Shown here piece by piece: positions 36,501 through 45,340 of a stretch of 64,000 nucleotides of DNA. Source of the DNA: Nocardia crassostreae (GTDB lineage: Bacteria > Actinomycetota > Actinomycetes > Mycobacteriales > Mycobacteriaceae). The stretch covers positions 62,001 to 126,000 of the forward strand of contig NZ_BDCH01000028.1 of assembly GCF_001613405.1 (NCBI RefSeq), read 5' to 3'. How positions within the stretch are numbered: position 1 is the stretch's first letter; the number at the start of each line of letters is the position of its first letter. Both the position numbers and the translations under genes were made by a program. The notes under the pieces were generated by a model. It saw only the letters and a list, made by a program, of their open reading frames with translations. It did no database searches and was not told the origin of the DNA.

Positions 36501-37602
36501 CCCCGTTCTCCACCAGCATCTGAATCCCGCGCGAGGCCGCCAGCCGCGGCGCGTACCCGCACAGGTCGACGACGGTGACGCGCTCGAATCCGGTCTCCCG
36601 CAACGGATCTTCCTCGGCCTCCAGCAGCCCGCCGTCCACCACCAGCACGATCTGCACCAGATTCGGATTCGGCGGCTGATTGCGCGAATACCGAACCCGG
36701 TTGTGCAGCAAGGGCGCCAGCCCCGCCTGCGCCTCGCGCATGGATCCGTACACCATGCGCTCGGTGCCGACGCCGTCCTGGGATTCCGGATGCTGGGTGT
36801 GCGGCAGCCATTTCGCCCACTCCCACTCCCCGGCGGTATCGGGCCCGCACACCACCGCGACGAGCACCTGATCCGGCCCCTGGAACATGGCCAGCTGCAA
36901 CAGCATGGCGCGCGTCATCTCCCGCGCCTGCGCCCGATCGCCGGAGAGCTGCATGCTGGCGAAACCCTTCACCGCAATGGCGGTGGGCAGATCGGGGACC
37001 GTCGAATGGGTGCGCACGAAGCGGCGCAGCGAGACCGCGGCGATCGGTTCGAGCTCCTCCACCGGTCCGGTCTCCGGCGCGACGAGCCGGGTCGCCAGCC
37101 GCTGACTGCCCAGGCCGATGCAGGCGTGGCAGAAGTCCTTGTCGCCGGGGCGGCGCTCCTACATGCGGGTGATGCCCGCTAGCATCCAGATCAGCCCCGG
37201 CTCCGGATGACTCCATTCGATGGCGGCGTGCTGCTGTTCCGCGGTCTCCTCGACATCCCGGCGGACCTGGTCGAGATAGCGCAGATAGTCCTTGCGGTCC
37301 TCATTGGCCTCGGCCGACTTCTGGCCCTTGCCGCCCTGTCCGGCGTACATGCCGACCATGGAGAAGACCATCATCATGGGGAACATCAGGCTCATCGGAT
37401 TGGACGCGATGGCGCTGCCGGAGGTGAACAGCAGCGCGACCATGCCCAGCATGCCGACCACCATCACCACCGGCATGAGCTTGGTGAAGAGGTTCGCTGG
37501 AATGTTGCGAGGAATCTCCGGCGGCGGCTGGAGCGTCACCTCACCGCCCGGTGAGCGTGGAATCTCCCGGCGCGGGCGACGCTGGAACCGTACGGTACTC
37601 AC
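33578..37602 (-). pseudogene. eccC: type VII secretion ATPase EccC (FtsK/SpoIIIE family), disrupted by a stop and a frameshift
   Basis: From a GTG at 37602 (GGGGGATTAAGC upstream) the product starts with two membrane helices (MPVVMVVGMLGMVALLF and MSLMFPMMMVFSMVGMYAG). Three ATPase domains follow with P-loops GVTGSGKSEFLR, GGPQSGKSTALR and GDSESGKTTLLR. Two lesions are seen. A TAG at 37159-37161 (codon 148) falls in RM*ERRPGDKDF, where relatives have RMWERRP, so a TGG to TAG change is likely. A C5 run at 33946-33950 lacks one C: adding it joins MPGPDVTP to QQLRDRSWWRGPEIYVLVDD and the normal end ELIQLGWLPPA. Restored length is 1341 residues, typical of EccC, the motor that recruits substrates. 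Large open frame: 33799-37062. Confidence 0.85.
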
Positions 37603-37755
37603 GCTTAATCCCCCATCGAATGGCTGGACTGCGGGACTGAGTCTACGGATAGCGGGACGGATGCCGTAGAGTGCGGTCAGCATTTGTGCACTTCACGGCG
37701 CTGCGATACGCGCGCTGCTACCGGAAACAAGAGGTCGATCGAATTTGGGGGCAGC

Positions 37756-39219
37756 GTGACGCACGCGCGAACGGATCATATCGACGATGCACGCGGCCTG
37801 GTCCGCGCGCCGGATCTCGCGCGGGTCACCATTCTGGCCAAGCATACCCAGGTCGATATGGCCATTCCGGTCGATGTCCCGGTCGCCCTCGTCATTCCCG
37901 GCGTGGTCGATATGGTCGCCCAGCACAGCCGGGCCAATGACTTCGACCATGACGGCGAACAGTTCGAACCGCACGAATGGGTGCTGGCCCGGGTCGGCCA
38001 GCCGCCGTTCTCCAATTCGCTCAGCCTCGCCGAACAGGATGTGCGCGACGGTGAACTGCTCATGCTGGAAAGCGCCGGGCACACCGCGCCGACGCCGCTG
38101 TTCGACGACATCATGTACAACGTCGCCATTGCCGACGCCGATCATTTCCGGGGGCGGACGCCGCGAACAGCGCGGCTGACCGGATCGGTGCTGGCCGTGC
38201 TGACCATGCTGGTCGGCTGCCTCGGACTGCTCGCCGCGCCCGATGCCGTGCCCGGCTGGGTGAGCGGGACGGTGGCGCTGCTGGTGAGCGTGCTGCTGGT
38301 GGTGGCGAGCATGGTGCTCGGCCGCATGTACGGGGATGCCGCCAGCGCCCTGGTGCTGGGCGGATGCGCACTGCCGGTGGCGTTCACGGCCGGGATGCTG
38401 TTCGTGCCGGATCACTACGGCTGGGCCAATGCGCTGCTCGGCGCGGTGTTGCTCGGGGCCATCGCGATGCTGGCCTGGCGGGTGAGCGGGGTGGGGCCGG
38501 GACTGTTCATCGGCGTGACCACGCTCGCGGTGTACGCCGTGCCCGCCGCCTTGATCGGACTGCTCACCCATGTTCCGGTGAAGGCCATCGGCGCGGGTGC
38601 GGCCGCGCTCGGTCTGGCCGGATTGTCTTTCGCGCCAAGGTTTTCCATGCTGCTGGCCAAGCTGCCGCTGCCGCCGGTGCCTGCGCCCGGCACGCCCATA
38701 GACCCTACCGAGGACGATCCCGACGATCATCGGGCGCTGCCGACGCTCGAGGTGCTGCGCACCAAGTCCGAGCGCGCCCGCAAGTATCTGGCCGGGCTGG
38801 TGGCCGCGACCACCGCGGTGGTTGTCGCGGGAGCCGTTGCGAGCGTGTGGAATCCGGATGTCGACGGCGTGTACCGACCGGGCCTCGCGCTCGCGCTGGT
38901 GTGCGCGGTGGTGCTGATGTTCCGCAGCCGCACCTATGCGGGCGCGGAACAGGCCGTCGTGCTCATCGCGGGCGGCGCGGCCGTGCTGTTGATCCTGTTG
39001 GGCGGTGCGGCTTTCCGGCTGAATCAGCCCCTGGTCGTCTTCGGCGCGGCCCTGCTCCTGCTGGCGGCGGCGCTGGTGCTGGGCATCATCGTCCCGCGCC
39101 AGCAGGCGACCCCGCCCATGCGGCGCGCGGTCGAACTCCTGGAATACGCCTTCGTGGCCGCCGTGGTGCCGTTGGTGTTCTGGGTGACCGATCTGTACTC
39201 GTTCGTGCGCGGCCTCTAG
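37756..39219 (+). CDS. eccD: type VII secretion integral membrane protein EccD
   Basis: 487 residues from a GTG at 37756 following TTTGGGGGC. Residues about 20-110 form the ubiquitin-like YukD domain (RVTILAKHTQVDMAIPVDVP ... LSLAEQDVRDGELLML). About eleven hydrophobic segments follow, ending FVAAVVPLVFWVTDLYSFVR. EccD forms the inner membrane barrel of the ESX channel. It is divergent from eccC across 153 bases and is followed after 11 bases by mycP, so the two are co-transcribed. Intact as read. Confidence 0.9.
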   Translation: MTHARTDHIDDARGLVRAPDLARVTILAKHTQVDMAIPVDVPVALVIPGVVDMVAQHSRANDFDHDGEQFEPHEWVLARVGQPPFSNSLSLAEQDVRDGELLMLESAGHTAPTPLFDDIMYNVAIADADHFRGRTPRTARLTGSVLAVLTMLVGCLGLLAAPDAVPGWVSGTVALLVSVLLVVASMVLGRMYGDAASALVLGGCALPVAFTAGMLFVPDHYGWANALLGAVLLGAIAMLAWRVSGVGPGLFIGVTTLAVYAVPAALIGLLTHVPVKAIGAGAAALGLAGLSFAPRFSMLLAKLPLPPVPAPGTPIDPTEDDPDDHRALPTLEVLRTKSERARKYLAGLVAATTAVVVAGAVASVWNPDVDGVYRPGLALALVCAVVLMFRSRTYAGAEQAVVLIAGGAAVLLILLGGAAFRLNQPLVVFGAALLLLAAALVLGIIVPRQQATPPMRRAVELLEYAFVAAVVPLVFWVTDLYSFVRGL

Positions 39220-39230
39220 TCGGATCGCTG

Positions 39231-40640
39231 ATGTCCGCCAAGGGATTTCGAACCGTCGCCGCCGCTGCGGCGCTGGCCTTGAGTGCCTCCTCGGGGCTCT
39301 GCGCGGGCGTCGCCCACGGTGATCGTCCCCCGGCCATCGACCCCGCGCTCCTGCCCGCCGGTGGTCCCGCCGCCCCGCCCGGACCCACCGAGCATCCGGC
39401 GAACTCGCCGTGCATCAGCACCCAGTCCGGTGGCGGCGGCTCGACCATTCCGCCCACCCAGCGCGCCCTGGATCTCGAGCATGCGTGGCAATTCTCCAAG
39501 GGCGCAGGCCAGTTGGTGGCGGTCATCGATACCGGCGTCGCGCCGCACCCACGCCTGCCCGGCCTCATCCCCGGCGGCGACTATGTCGCCAACGGCGGTG
39601 ACGGCACCGAGGACTGCGATGCCCACGGCACCCTCGTCGCGGGCCTCATCGCCGCCACCCAGGAATCCGGCCAGGGCTTCGCGGGCGTCGCCCCCGAGGC
39701 GCGCATCATGACCATCCGCCAGACCAGAGCCATGTACCAGGCCGAGGGTGCGGGCCGCGACAAGGGCCCCGACGATATGCCCGACGGCTACGGCAAGATC
39801 TCCGCCCTCGGCTCGGCCATCCGCCGCGCCGCCGATGCCGGAGCCCGCGTCATCAATATCTCCCTGGTCGCCTGTCCCACAAGCAAACCCGACAGCCGCG
39901 AGATGGGTGCGCTGGGTGCGGCGGTCCAGTACGCGGCCGTCGAAAAGGACGCCGTCATAGTCACCTCGGCGGGCAATACCGACACCTGCAAGGCGAGCAA
40001 CCCCGGCCTGGACCCCCTGCACCCCACCGAAGACCTCTGGAGCACCATCCGCTCCTACGTGGCCCCGGCTTGGTGGGACGCCTACGTCCTGTCCGTAGGC
40101 TCCATCGACTCCTTCGGCCAGCCTTCGAAATTCACCGTCCCCGGCCCCTGGGTAGGCGTAGCCGCCCCCGGCGAGGACATCATCTCCCTCGACCCCCGCA
40201 ATACCGACCTCACCACCGCCAAGATCACCAACCAAGGCCAGGTGGTCCGCTACAGCGGCACCAGCTTCGCCGCCCCCTACGTCTCGGGAATAGCCGCCCT
40301 CATCCGCTCCCGCTTTCCCGACCTCCCCGCCGCCGCCGTCGTCAACCGCATCCAAGCCACCGCCCACGCCCCCGGTGAAGGCTGGAACCCCTACGTCGGC
40401 TACGGCTCCGTCGACCCCGTAGCCGCCCTCACCGCCCAGATCCCGAACGAACTTCCCCCCAAACAGCCCAGCGCCATGGTCGACGAACAACTCCCCATCC
40501 CGACCCCACCGCCACCCCCGGACAACACCGCCCGCAGTACGGCGCTCATCGGCACCGGAATCGTCGGCCTGCTCCTGATCCTCGGCTTCCTCGCCTCGTT
40601 CCCGCTCCGCCGCCACTTCGGAGTCCGCGACGATATGTAG
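39231..40640 (+). CDS. mycP: mycosin, membrane-anchored subtilisin-like protease of the ESX locus
   Basis: 469 residues from the ATG at 39231. A signal peptide (FRTVAAAAALALSASSGLCAG) leads a subtilase domain with the catalytic triad Asp100 (VAVIDTG), His132 (CDAHGTLVAG) and Ser345 (YSGTSFAAPYVSG). A proline-rich linker and one C-terminal helix (IGTGIVGLLLILGFLASF) anchor it to the membrane. Mycosins stabilise and cap the ESX complex on the periplasmic side. It directly follows eccD and ends at a bidirectional terminator. Intact as read. Confidence 0.92.
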   Translation: MSAKGFRTVAAAAALALSASSGLCAGVAHGDRPPAIDPALLPAGGPAAPPGPTEHPANSPCISTQSGGGGSTIPPTQRALDLEHAWQFSKGAGQLVAVIDTGVAPHPRLPGLIPGGDYVANGGDGTEDCDAHGTLVAGLIAATQESGQGFAGVAPEARIMTIRQTRAMYQAEGAGRDKGPDDMPDGYGKISALGSAIRRAADAGARVINISLVACPTSKPDSREMGALGAAVQYAAVEKDAVIVTSAGNTDTCKASNPGLDPLHPTEDLWSTIRSYVAPAWWDAYVLSVGSIDSFGQPSKFTVPGPWVGVAAPGEDIISLDPRNTDLTTAKITNQGQVVRYSGTSFAAPYVSGIAALIRSRFPDLPAAAVVNRIQATAHAPGEGWNPYVGYGSVDPVAALTAQIPNELPPKQPSAMVDEQLPIPTPPPPPDNTARSTALIGTGIVGLLLILGFLASFPLRRHFGVRDDM

Positions 40641-40664
40641 CCGCGGTATTCGTGGAAAACACAA

Positions 40665-40692
40665 GCGCACCCGGCGGATGTGCCGGGTGCGC
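40665..40692. terminator. bidirectional terminator between mycP and the WXG100 genes
   Basis: GCGCACCCGGC at 40665-40675 and GCCGGGTGCGC at 40682-40692 form a perfect 11-bp stem with a 6-base loop in the 76-base gap between two convergent genes, so it can serve both. Confidence 0.7.
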
Positions 40693-40716
40693 TGTGTATG
40701 ACGTTTCGAGAGTGGC

Positions 40717-41022
40717 TCAGAACAGGCCCGCGAGGGCGGTGTCCTTGGCCTGGAGTTCGGCATTGCCGGTGCGGACCAGGGTGGCGGCGCCGCCGAGGGT
40801 GGTGTTGAGCTGGCCGACGTGGGTGTTCCAGGTGCGCTGCAGGTCGGCGAAGGCCTCGTTGGCGTCGCCCTTCCAGTTGTTGGCGACGAAGTCCTCGACG
40901 CTCTTGTGGAAGGCCTCGAGGTCGTTGCGGATCTGTTCGGCGCGGTTGATGATGGCGGTCGCGTTATCGGCGACGCTGGCGAACTGGGCCGAGATGATCT
41001 GGCCACCGCTGGATGCTGCCAT
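40717..41022 (-). CDS. WXG100 family protein, EsxT-like
   Basis: 101 residues, the family length, with the WXG turn in ANNWKGDANEAFADL between two helices. WXG100 proteins are secreted as helical-hairpin dimers by ESX systems. AAGGAATTCCC precedes the ATG at 41022. It follows the other WXG100 gene after 45 bases, matching the esxU-esxT pair of ESX-4 in mycobacteria, so the two products probably dimerise. The usual C-terminal YxxxD/E export signal is not obvious here. Confidence 0.85.
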   Translation of the reverse strand: MAASSGGQIISAQFASVADNATAIINRAEQIRNDLEAFHKSVEDFVANNWKGDANEAFADLQRTWNTHVGQLNTTLGGAATLVRTGNAELQAKDTALAGLF

Positions 41023-41067
41023 GGGAATTCCTTAGGTGAGGTAGTCGAAAAGGAGCGAAAGGGAGAT

Positions 41068-41397
41068 TTAGACCGGGGGGAGATCCAGGCTGGAAACCTG
41101 GGCCTTCACCTGGGCGGCGTAATCCTGATCGTGCTCTTCGTAGTTCGAGCCCACCTTGATGAGGGTTTCGGCGGTCTGCATCAACTTGTCGTTGAGCTTG
41201 TCGGCCTGGAAGTAGTAGCGCTCCATGAAGGCGTTGAAGGCGTCGGCGGCGCCGCCTTTCCAATTGGAGCCGGTGGTGATGTTGTCCTCATCGGCCTTGA
41301 GCTGACGGATCTTGCCCATGAGCATGTCGTGGGTCTGTTTGAACTCGGTGGCCTTGGCCTGGATGAGCTCATTACTGGCTTCGAATGCACCGGCCAC
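41068..41397 (-). CDS. WXG100 family protein, EsxU-like
   Basis: 109 residues from a GTG at 41397, which has an ideal AAAGGAGG ribosome site five bases away; a longer frame to 41556 has no such site. The motif SNWKGGAADAFNAFMERYYF gives the WXG hairpin. The C-terminal segment YEEHDQDYAAQVKAQ is compatible with an export signal. Likely partner of the adjacent EsxT-like protein and substrate of the neighbouring ESX-4 apparatus. Confidence 0.85.
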   Translation of the reverse strand: MAGAFEASNELIQAKATEFKQTHDMLMGKIRQLKADEDNITTGSNWKGGAADAFNAFMERYYFQADKLNDKLMQTAETLIKVGSNYEEHDQDYAAQVKAQVSSLDLPPV

Positions 41398-41602
41398 GGT
41401 GCCTCCTTTCGATTCGCGGGCGGACAACCCCTTGCATAGAGATTGGACGGGGGTCACGGCCCGGCGGTTCCACCCCTGTACAGCTATTCGCCAGCACACT
41501 AACGCAGGATTGGTGCCTCTGACCAGCCCTAACGTCACAGGGGTGATGTCATCCACGCGAGAGGAAGCTCACAGCCCGCCCGCGAATCCCAGGAGAATGC
41601 GA

Positions 41603-42394
41603 CTACCACGTGCTGTTGGCCAGCAGTGCGTATTGGGCGGCCGCCCGCTGGTGCACATCATTGATCTGATCGGCCTCGACGGTGGCCACGTAGTGGCGGT
41701 AGGTGACCACGCAGCGGAATCGCTGAACCTTCAAACTGTCCTCATCCGTGGTTTCGCCGCAGATGGCCCCGGGAATTCCGACCGGTGCGTCCGCTACCCC
41801 CGGATACGACTTATCCAGAATGACCGAAGCCAGTTTTCCGGCCGACTCGGTATCCTTCGTGCGAAACAGCCTGGAGTAGTTCGACATCGAGGAACTGAAC
41901 GAATACCGATCCATGCCACTGTCTTTCATGACCCTCGCCCAGTAATCCTGCTCCCCGGTGGTGTGCAGGAATCCGCGCAATTCGAATACCGCCTGACTGC
42001 CGAAACTCGGCGAGCCGTAGGTATCGGGATTCAGCGTCTGCCGCAGCATGCCGTCGGTGTCGTACTTCAGGCGCAGGACATCCTCGCGGCTCAGCGGTTT
42101 CAGCGCGTCGAGCAGTGGCGTCTACGCGTCGTAGATCTTCTCCACCAGGCGGGTCAGCTGGGCGCTGTCGGCCGCCGCCACGCCCGCGTAGAGGCTGATG
42201 ACATAGCTGCCACGCGCCATGGTCGAGCCGATGGTGGGCGTGCCGGGCCGCCAATGCGCCAGTGCGGCCGAATATTTCGGCACCGACAGCTGCTGGTTGG
42301 TATCGGCCGCGACGGCGAAGTCGGCCGCCTCGATCCCGGCGGCAGCGCGGGCGGCCGCCGCCAGCGCCGCGAGCCGGAATCGTGTCGAAAACAT
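41603..42394 (-). pseudogene. remnant of a lipoprotein paralogue, internally deleted and with an amber stop
   Basis: The frame from the ATG at 42394 (with GGGGGATCACC upstream) begins MFSTRFRLAALAAAARAAAG and then enters mid-domain sequence matching the lipoprotein at 45341-46535: its SVPKYSAALAHWRPGTPTIG aligns with TLSQYPDALVHWRPGVANVG. About 135 residues present in the paralogues, including the lipobox Cys, are missing. An in-frame TAG at 42122-42124 (codon 91) falls where the paralogue has Gln (KTLDAQVPALD against KIYDA*TPLLD). After it the frame is coding to the end RAAAQYALLANSTW. Deletion plus nonsense makes this a clear remnant. Confidence 0.75.
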
Positions 42395-42408
42395 GGTGAT
42401 CCCCCGGC

Positions 42409-43635
42409 TCATCCCGCATTGACCAAACGTGCGTACTGCGCGGAGATCCGTTGCTGCGCATCCAGCAACTGGTTCGCCGCCACCTCCGCCGCATATCGTC
42501 CGTGCGAGACGAAGCAGTAGAAGGAGATGTCGTACTTGGAGCCGTAGTACTCCCGGCACAACGCATTCGGCAGATTCGCCGGTGACTCGACCGGCCGGAA
42601 CTTGCGCGAGGTCGCACTGCGCACCGTGACGATCTCGGCCGCCCCGGCGGCATCCTGTGCGCGATAGACGAAATTGCCCCGCCAGGCCACGGCGTCGACG
42701 CCGGTCTCCTGGAACAGCGTCGTGTCCTCGTCCGGCGCGAGCGACACCTGCAATCCGCCCTGCCGGTCGTACACGCCCGGCACGCCGCGCTGCGACTGAT
42801 CATCGGCGACGGTCGGCAGGGCGCGCGCCAGCATGCCGTCCGGATCGGGCGCCAGATCCATCAAATTGTCCTGCGGCGTGGGCTGGAATGTCGCCAGCCG
42901 CGCGGAGATCGTCTCGAAACTCCGCTCGGCGCGCTCGGTCAGCTTGCCCAGATCGCGTTCCTTCAGCGCCGACATGACCGAGTCGTAGACATAGGAGAAG
43001 ATGACGAATTTACCGGTGGCATACCAGGATCGGAGCTGCCCCGGACCGGAGATATTGTCGGTGGCGTAGGACAGCGCGGCCGGATACTTCGCGAGCCGCA
43101 CCTCCTCGCTGCCCGGCTCGGCCTCGAAGTTGATCCGCTCCAGCGCCGCCGCCGCATTGGTGGCCGACTGCTCGTCGGCGAAGATCATCACCACATTGTC
43201 GAGCTCATAGGACAGGCTCGGCACCGAATCGGAGCGGCCCGTGGTGAGGAATCCGGTGACGAATCCCGGTGCGGCCGCGGTCATGGCGTCCGGCTCGGCC
43301 GAGGCCCGCGACTTCATGACCGTGGAGGAGAAATCGATGAAGCTGCGGATCGCGCCGCCCATGGCCGAGGGCGCGTACTTCACCTCGGGCATGATCTCCA
43401 CGGGCAGCGGCAGCGCATTCCCCAGCCGCCAGGCCTCCACCAGCTTGGCCTGCTCGATACTGGTCGGCTTGTCGTAGGGCTTCAGCTCCGTCGGCAGATT
43501 GCCGACATCGAGCGAAGCCAGATCGATGACCGGTTCCGCGGGCGCGCCCGAGTCGGAATCCGATCCGCAGGCGGCGGTCATGGCGACCGACACCGCTATC
43601 CCGGCGGCCACGACCGCCCGGCCGAACGTGTGCAT
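42409..43635 (-). CDS. putative lipoprotein, paralogue of the two flanking lipoprotein genes
   Basis: 408 residues from the ATG at 43635, with GGAGGGAACAA upstream. A signal peptide ends in VAMTAACGSDS, giving the lipidated cysteine. The mature part has no recognised enzyme motif. Its ending AQQRISAQYARLVNAG matches the ends of the related genes at 41603 and 45341, which defines a family of about 400 residues, perhaps the lipoproteins now listed as DUF7373 (from memory, unverified). It lies 36 bases after the Ser/Thr kinase gene and is probably co-transcribed. Likely extracytoplasmic; function unknown. Confidence 0.72.
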   Translation of the reverse strand: MHTFGRAVVAAGIAVSVAMTAACGSDSDSGAPAEPVIDLASLDVGNLPTELKPYDKPTSIEQAKLVEAWRLGNALPLPVEIMPEVKYAPSAMGGAIRSFIDFSSTVMKSRASAEPDAMTAAAPGFVTGFLTTGRSDSVPSLSYELDNVVMIFADEQSATNAAAALERINFEAEPGSEEVRLAKYPAALSYATDNISGPGQLRSWYATGKFVIFSYVYDSVMSALKERDLGKLTERAERSFETISARLATFQPTPQDNLMDLAPDPDGMLARALPTVADDQSQRGVPGVYDRQGGLQVSLAPDEDTTLFQETGVDAVAWRGNFVYRAQDAAGAAEIVTVRSATSRKFRPVESPANLPNALCREYYGSKYDISFYCFVSHGRYAAEVAANQLLDAQQRISAQYARLVNAG

Positions 43636-43671
43636 TTGTTCCCTCCCCAGTGACAAACGATCAGCCGAACC

Positions 43672-45249
43672 CTACTTGACGCCCTTTTTCAGCACCGGCA
43701 GCAATTTGGCGAGCAGGGTCTGCTCGGATTCGGCCGACCAATTGCGCATGGCCGCGACCGCGGCCGGATCGTCCAGCGGCAGCACGGTGGCGCGCTGGCC
43801 GGTGACACTGCTCGGCAGACCGAGCAGCCCACAGCCCCCGGCCTTCTCGTCACTGCGGATGGCGATGATGTAGGAGTTGTCGGGCACCTTCAAGGAGCCG
43901 TAATCGTCGGCGGGCCGGGGCGAGGTCTCACCGCTCTTGGGTGCGTAGTCGAGGTTGTAGACGAAACCGAGGGCCTCCATGAACGCGGCCTGCGCCGTGC
44001 CGGACAGATAGATGCCGACCTTGGGGGAGATACCGCTGGGCGGTGGCGTGACATCGACGAGCGTAATGGTCTTGCCCTGGAAAGCGGGATTGTCGGTGCG
44101 CGCCTGGGCCAGTGACGGCACCGCCGTGCTGATGGTCGTGGTCGGCGCGGCGGTCGTGCCGCCGCCGACGGTGGTGCCACCCTCCTTGCTGCCGTAGAGG
44201 ACGACGGCGCCGATACCGAGCAGCAGGAGAACGACAATGGCGGCCGCGACTTCGGTGAGCAGGCCCTTGCGGCGCTTGGCGGACGGGGCTACCGGAGCGC
44301 CCACCGACGGTCCACTGGGACCGGTGTTGTCACCCGGCGGCCGGAGCAGGCCGGGCGGGGCCGTCTGAATCGGATAATTGGCGGTGGTGGCGGCGCTCGG
44401 GACATAGCCGGGCACAAGCGCACTCGCGGCGGCATCGGTGAATTCGCGGGCGCTGCCGAAGCGTTCGGCCGGATTCTTGGCCAGCGCGCGGGCGATCACG
44501 TAGTCGATGGCCTCCGGCAGGTGCGGGTTGACGGCCGTCGCGCGCGGCGGCGGCTCGTGCAGGTGCCCCATCATGACCAGCGCCGGTTGCGTTGCCGGAT
44601 AAGGGTTCTGGCCGACCAGCAGTTTGTAGAACGAGCAGGCCAGGCTGTAGAGGTCGGCGCGGTGATCCAGCGGCTGCCCGGACAGCTGCTCGGGCGGCGC
44701 GTAGGCGATGGTCGCCACGAAGCTGCCGGTCTGGGTGAGCTCGACGCTGTCCTCGGTGGATTTGGCGACGCCGAAGTCGGCCAGCAGCGCCCGCTCGTCC
44801 TCGCCATCGGTGCTGGAGAGCAGGAAGTTGGCCGGTTTCACATCGCGGTGCAGCAGGCCCTTGCGGTGCGCGAAGTCCAGGCCCTTGCCGACCTCGGTGA
44901 CGATCCGCAGCGCCCGCAGCGGGGTCATGGCCGTCGGATCACGCTGTAGCTCCGCGGAGGCGTCGGTGCCCTCCACCAGCTGCATGGCGATCCACAGCTG
45001 CCCGTGCTCCTCGCCGCGGTTGTGCACCGAGACGATATTCGGATGGTCGAGTCCGGCAACGACATTGGCCTCGCGCTCGAAGCGGCGGCGGAATTCGGCA
45101 TCGCGGCTGAAATCGGCGGAGAGCACCTTGAGCGCGTCCATGCGCGGCAGGCTCGGGTGTTTGGCGAGGTAGACGGTGCCCATACCGCCGGAGCCGAGGA
45201 CCCGTTCGATCCGGTAGCCGCCGACGATGGTTCCCGGACTCATCGCCAT
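43672..45249 (-). CDS. transmembrane Ser/Thr protein kinase (Pkn type)
   Basis: 525 residues. Kinase domain about 10-280: glycine loop GSGGMGTVYLAKH, Lys41 in DALKVL, catalytic loop LLHRDVKPANFLL, DFG in LADFGVAKS, and the activation-segment end YAPPEQL. A Pro/Ala-rich juxtamembrane linker, one helix at about 342-362 (VAAAIVVLLLLGIGAVVLYG) and an extracellular domain of about 160 residues with two cysteines follow. AGGAG lies eight bases before the ATG at 45249. Neighbouring FHA-domain proteins (46732, 49725) are the likely phospho-threonine readers. It sits between lipoprotein genes, suggesting envelope stress or secretion sensing. Confidence 0.92.
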   Translation of the reverse strand: MAMSPGTIVGGYRIERVLGSGGMGTVYLAKHPSLPRMDALKVLSADFSRDAEFRRRFEREANVVAGLDHPNIVSVHNRGEEHGQLWIAMQLVEGTDASAELQRDPTAMTPLRALRIVTEVGKGLDFAHRKGLLHRDVKPANFLLSSTDGEDERALLADFGVAKSTEDSVELTQTGSFVATIAYAPPEQLSGQPLDHRADLYSLACSFYKLLVGQNPYPATQPALVMMGHLHEPPPRATAVNPHLPEAIDYVIARALAKNPAERFGSAREFTDAAASALVPGYVPSAATTANYPIQTAPPGLLRPPGDNTGPSGPSVGAPVAPSAKRRKGLLTEVAAAIVVLLLLGIGAVVLYGSKEGGTTVGGGTTAAPTTTISTAVPSLAQARTDNPAFQGKTITLVDVTPPPSGISPKVGIYLSGTAQAAFMEALGFVYNLDYAPKSGETSPRPADDYGSLKVPDNSYIIAIRSDEKAGGCGLLGLPSSVTGQRATVLPLDDPAAVAAMRNWSAESEQTLLAKLLPVLKKGVK

Positions 45250-45278
45250 GCTCGGAACTCCTGGATCATCTCGGTGGT

Positions 45279-45322
45279 GCGGGCTGCTGCTCGTCGGAGC
45301 TTACCGAAGGGCAGCAGCCCGC
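45279..45322 (-). other. 12-bp perfect hairpin between a lipoprotein gene and the kinase gene
   Basis: GCGGGCTGCTGC at 45279-45290 and GCAGCAGCCCGC at 45311-45322 are perfect complements around a 20-base loop. It lies after the lipoprotein stop (45341) and before the kinase start (45249) on the minus strand. No U-run is present. It could be a terminator-attenuator or a stabilising processing site. Confidence 0.5.
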
Positions 45323-45340
45323 GCCGCCGACCGAGATCGG

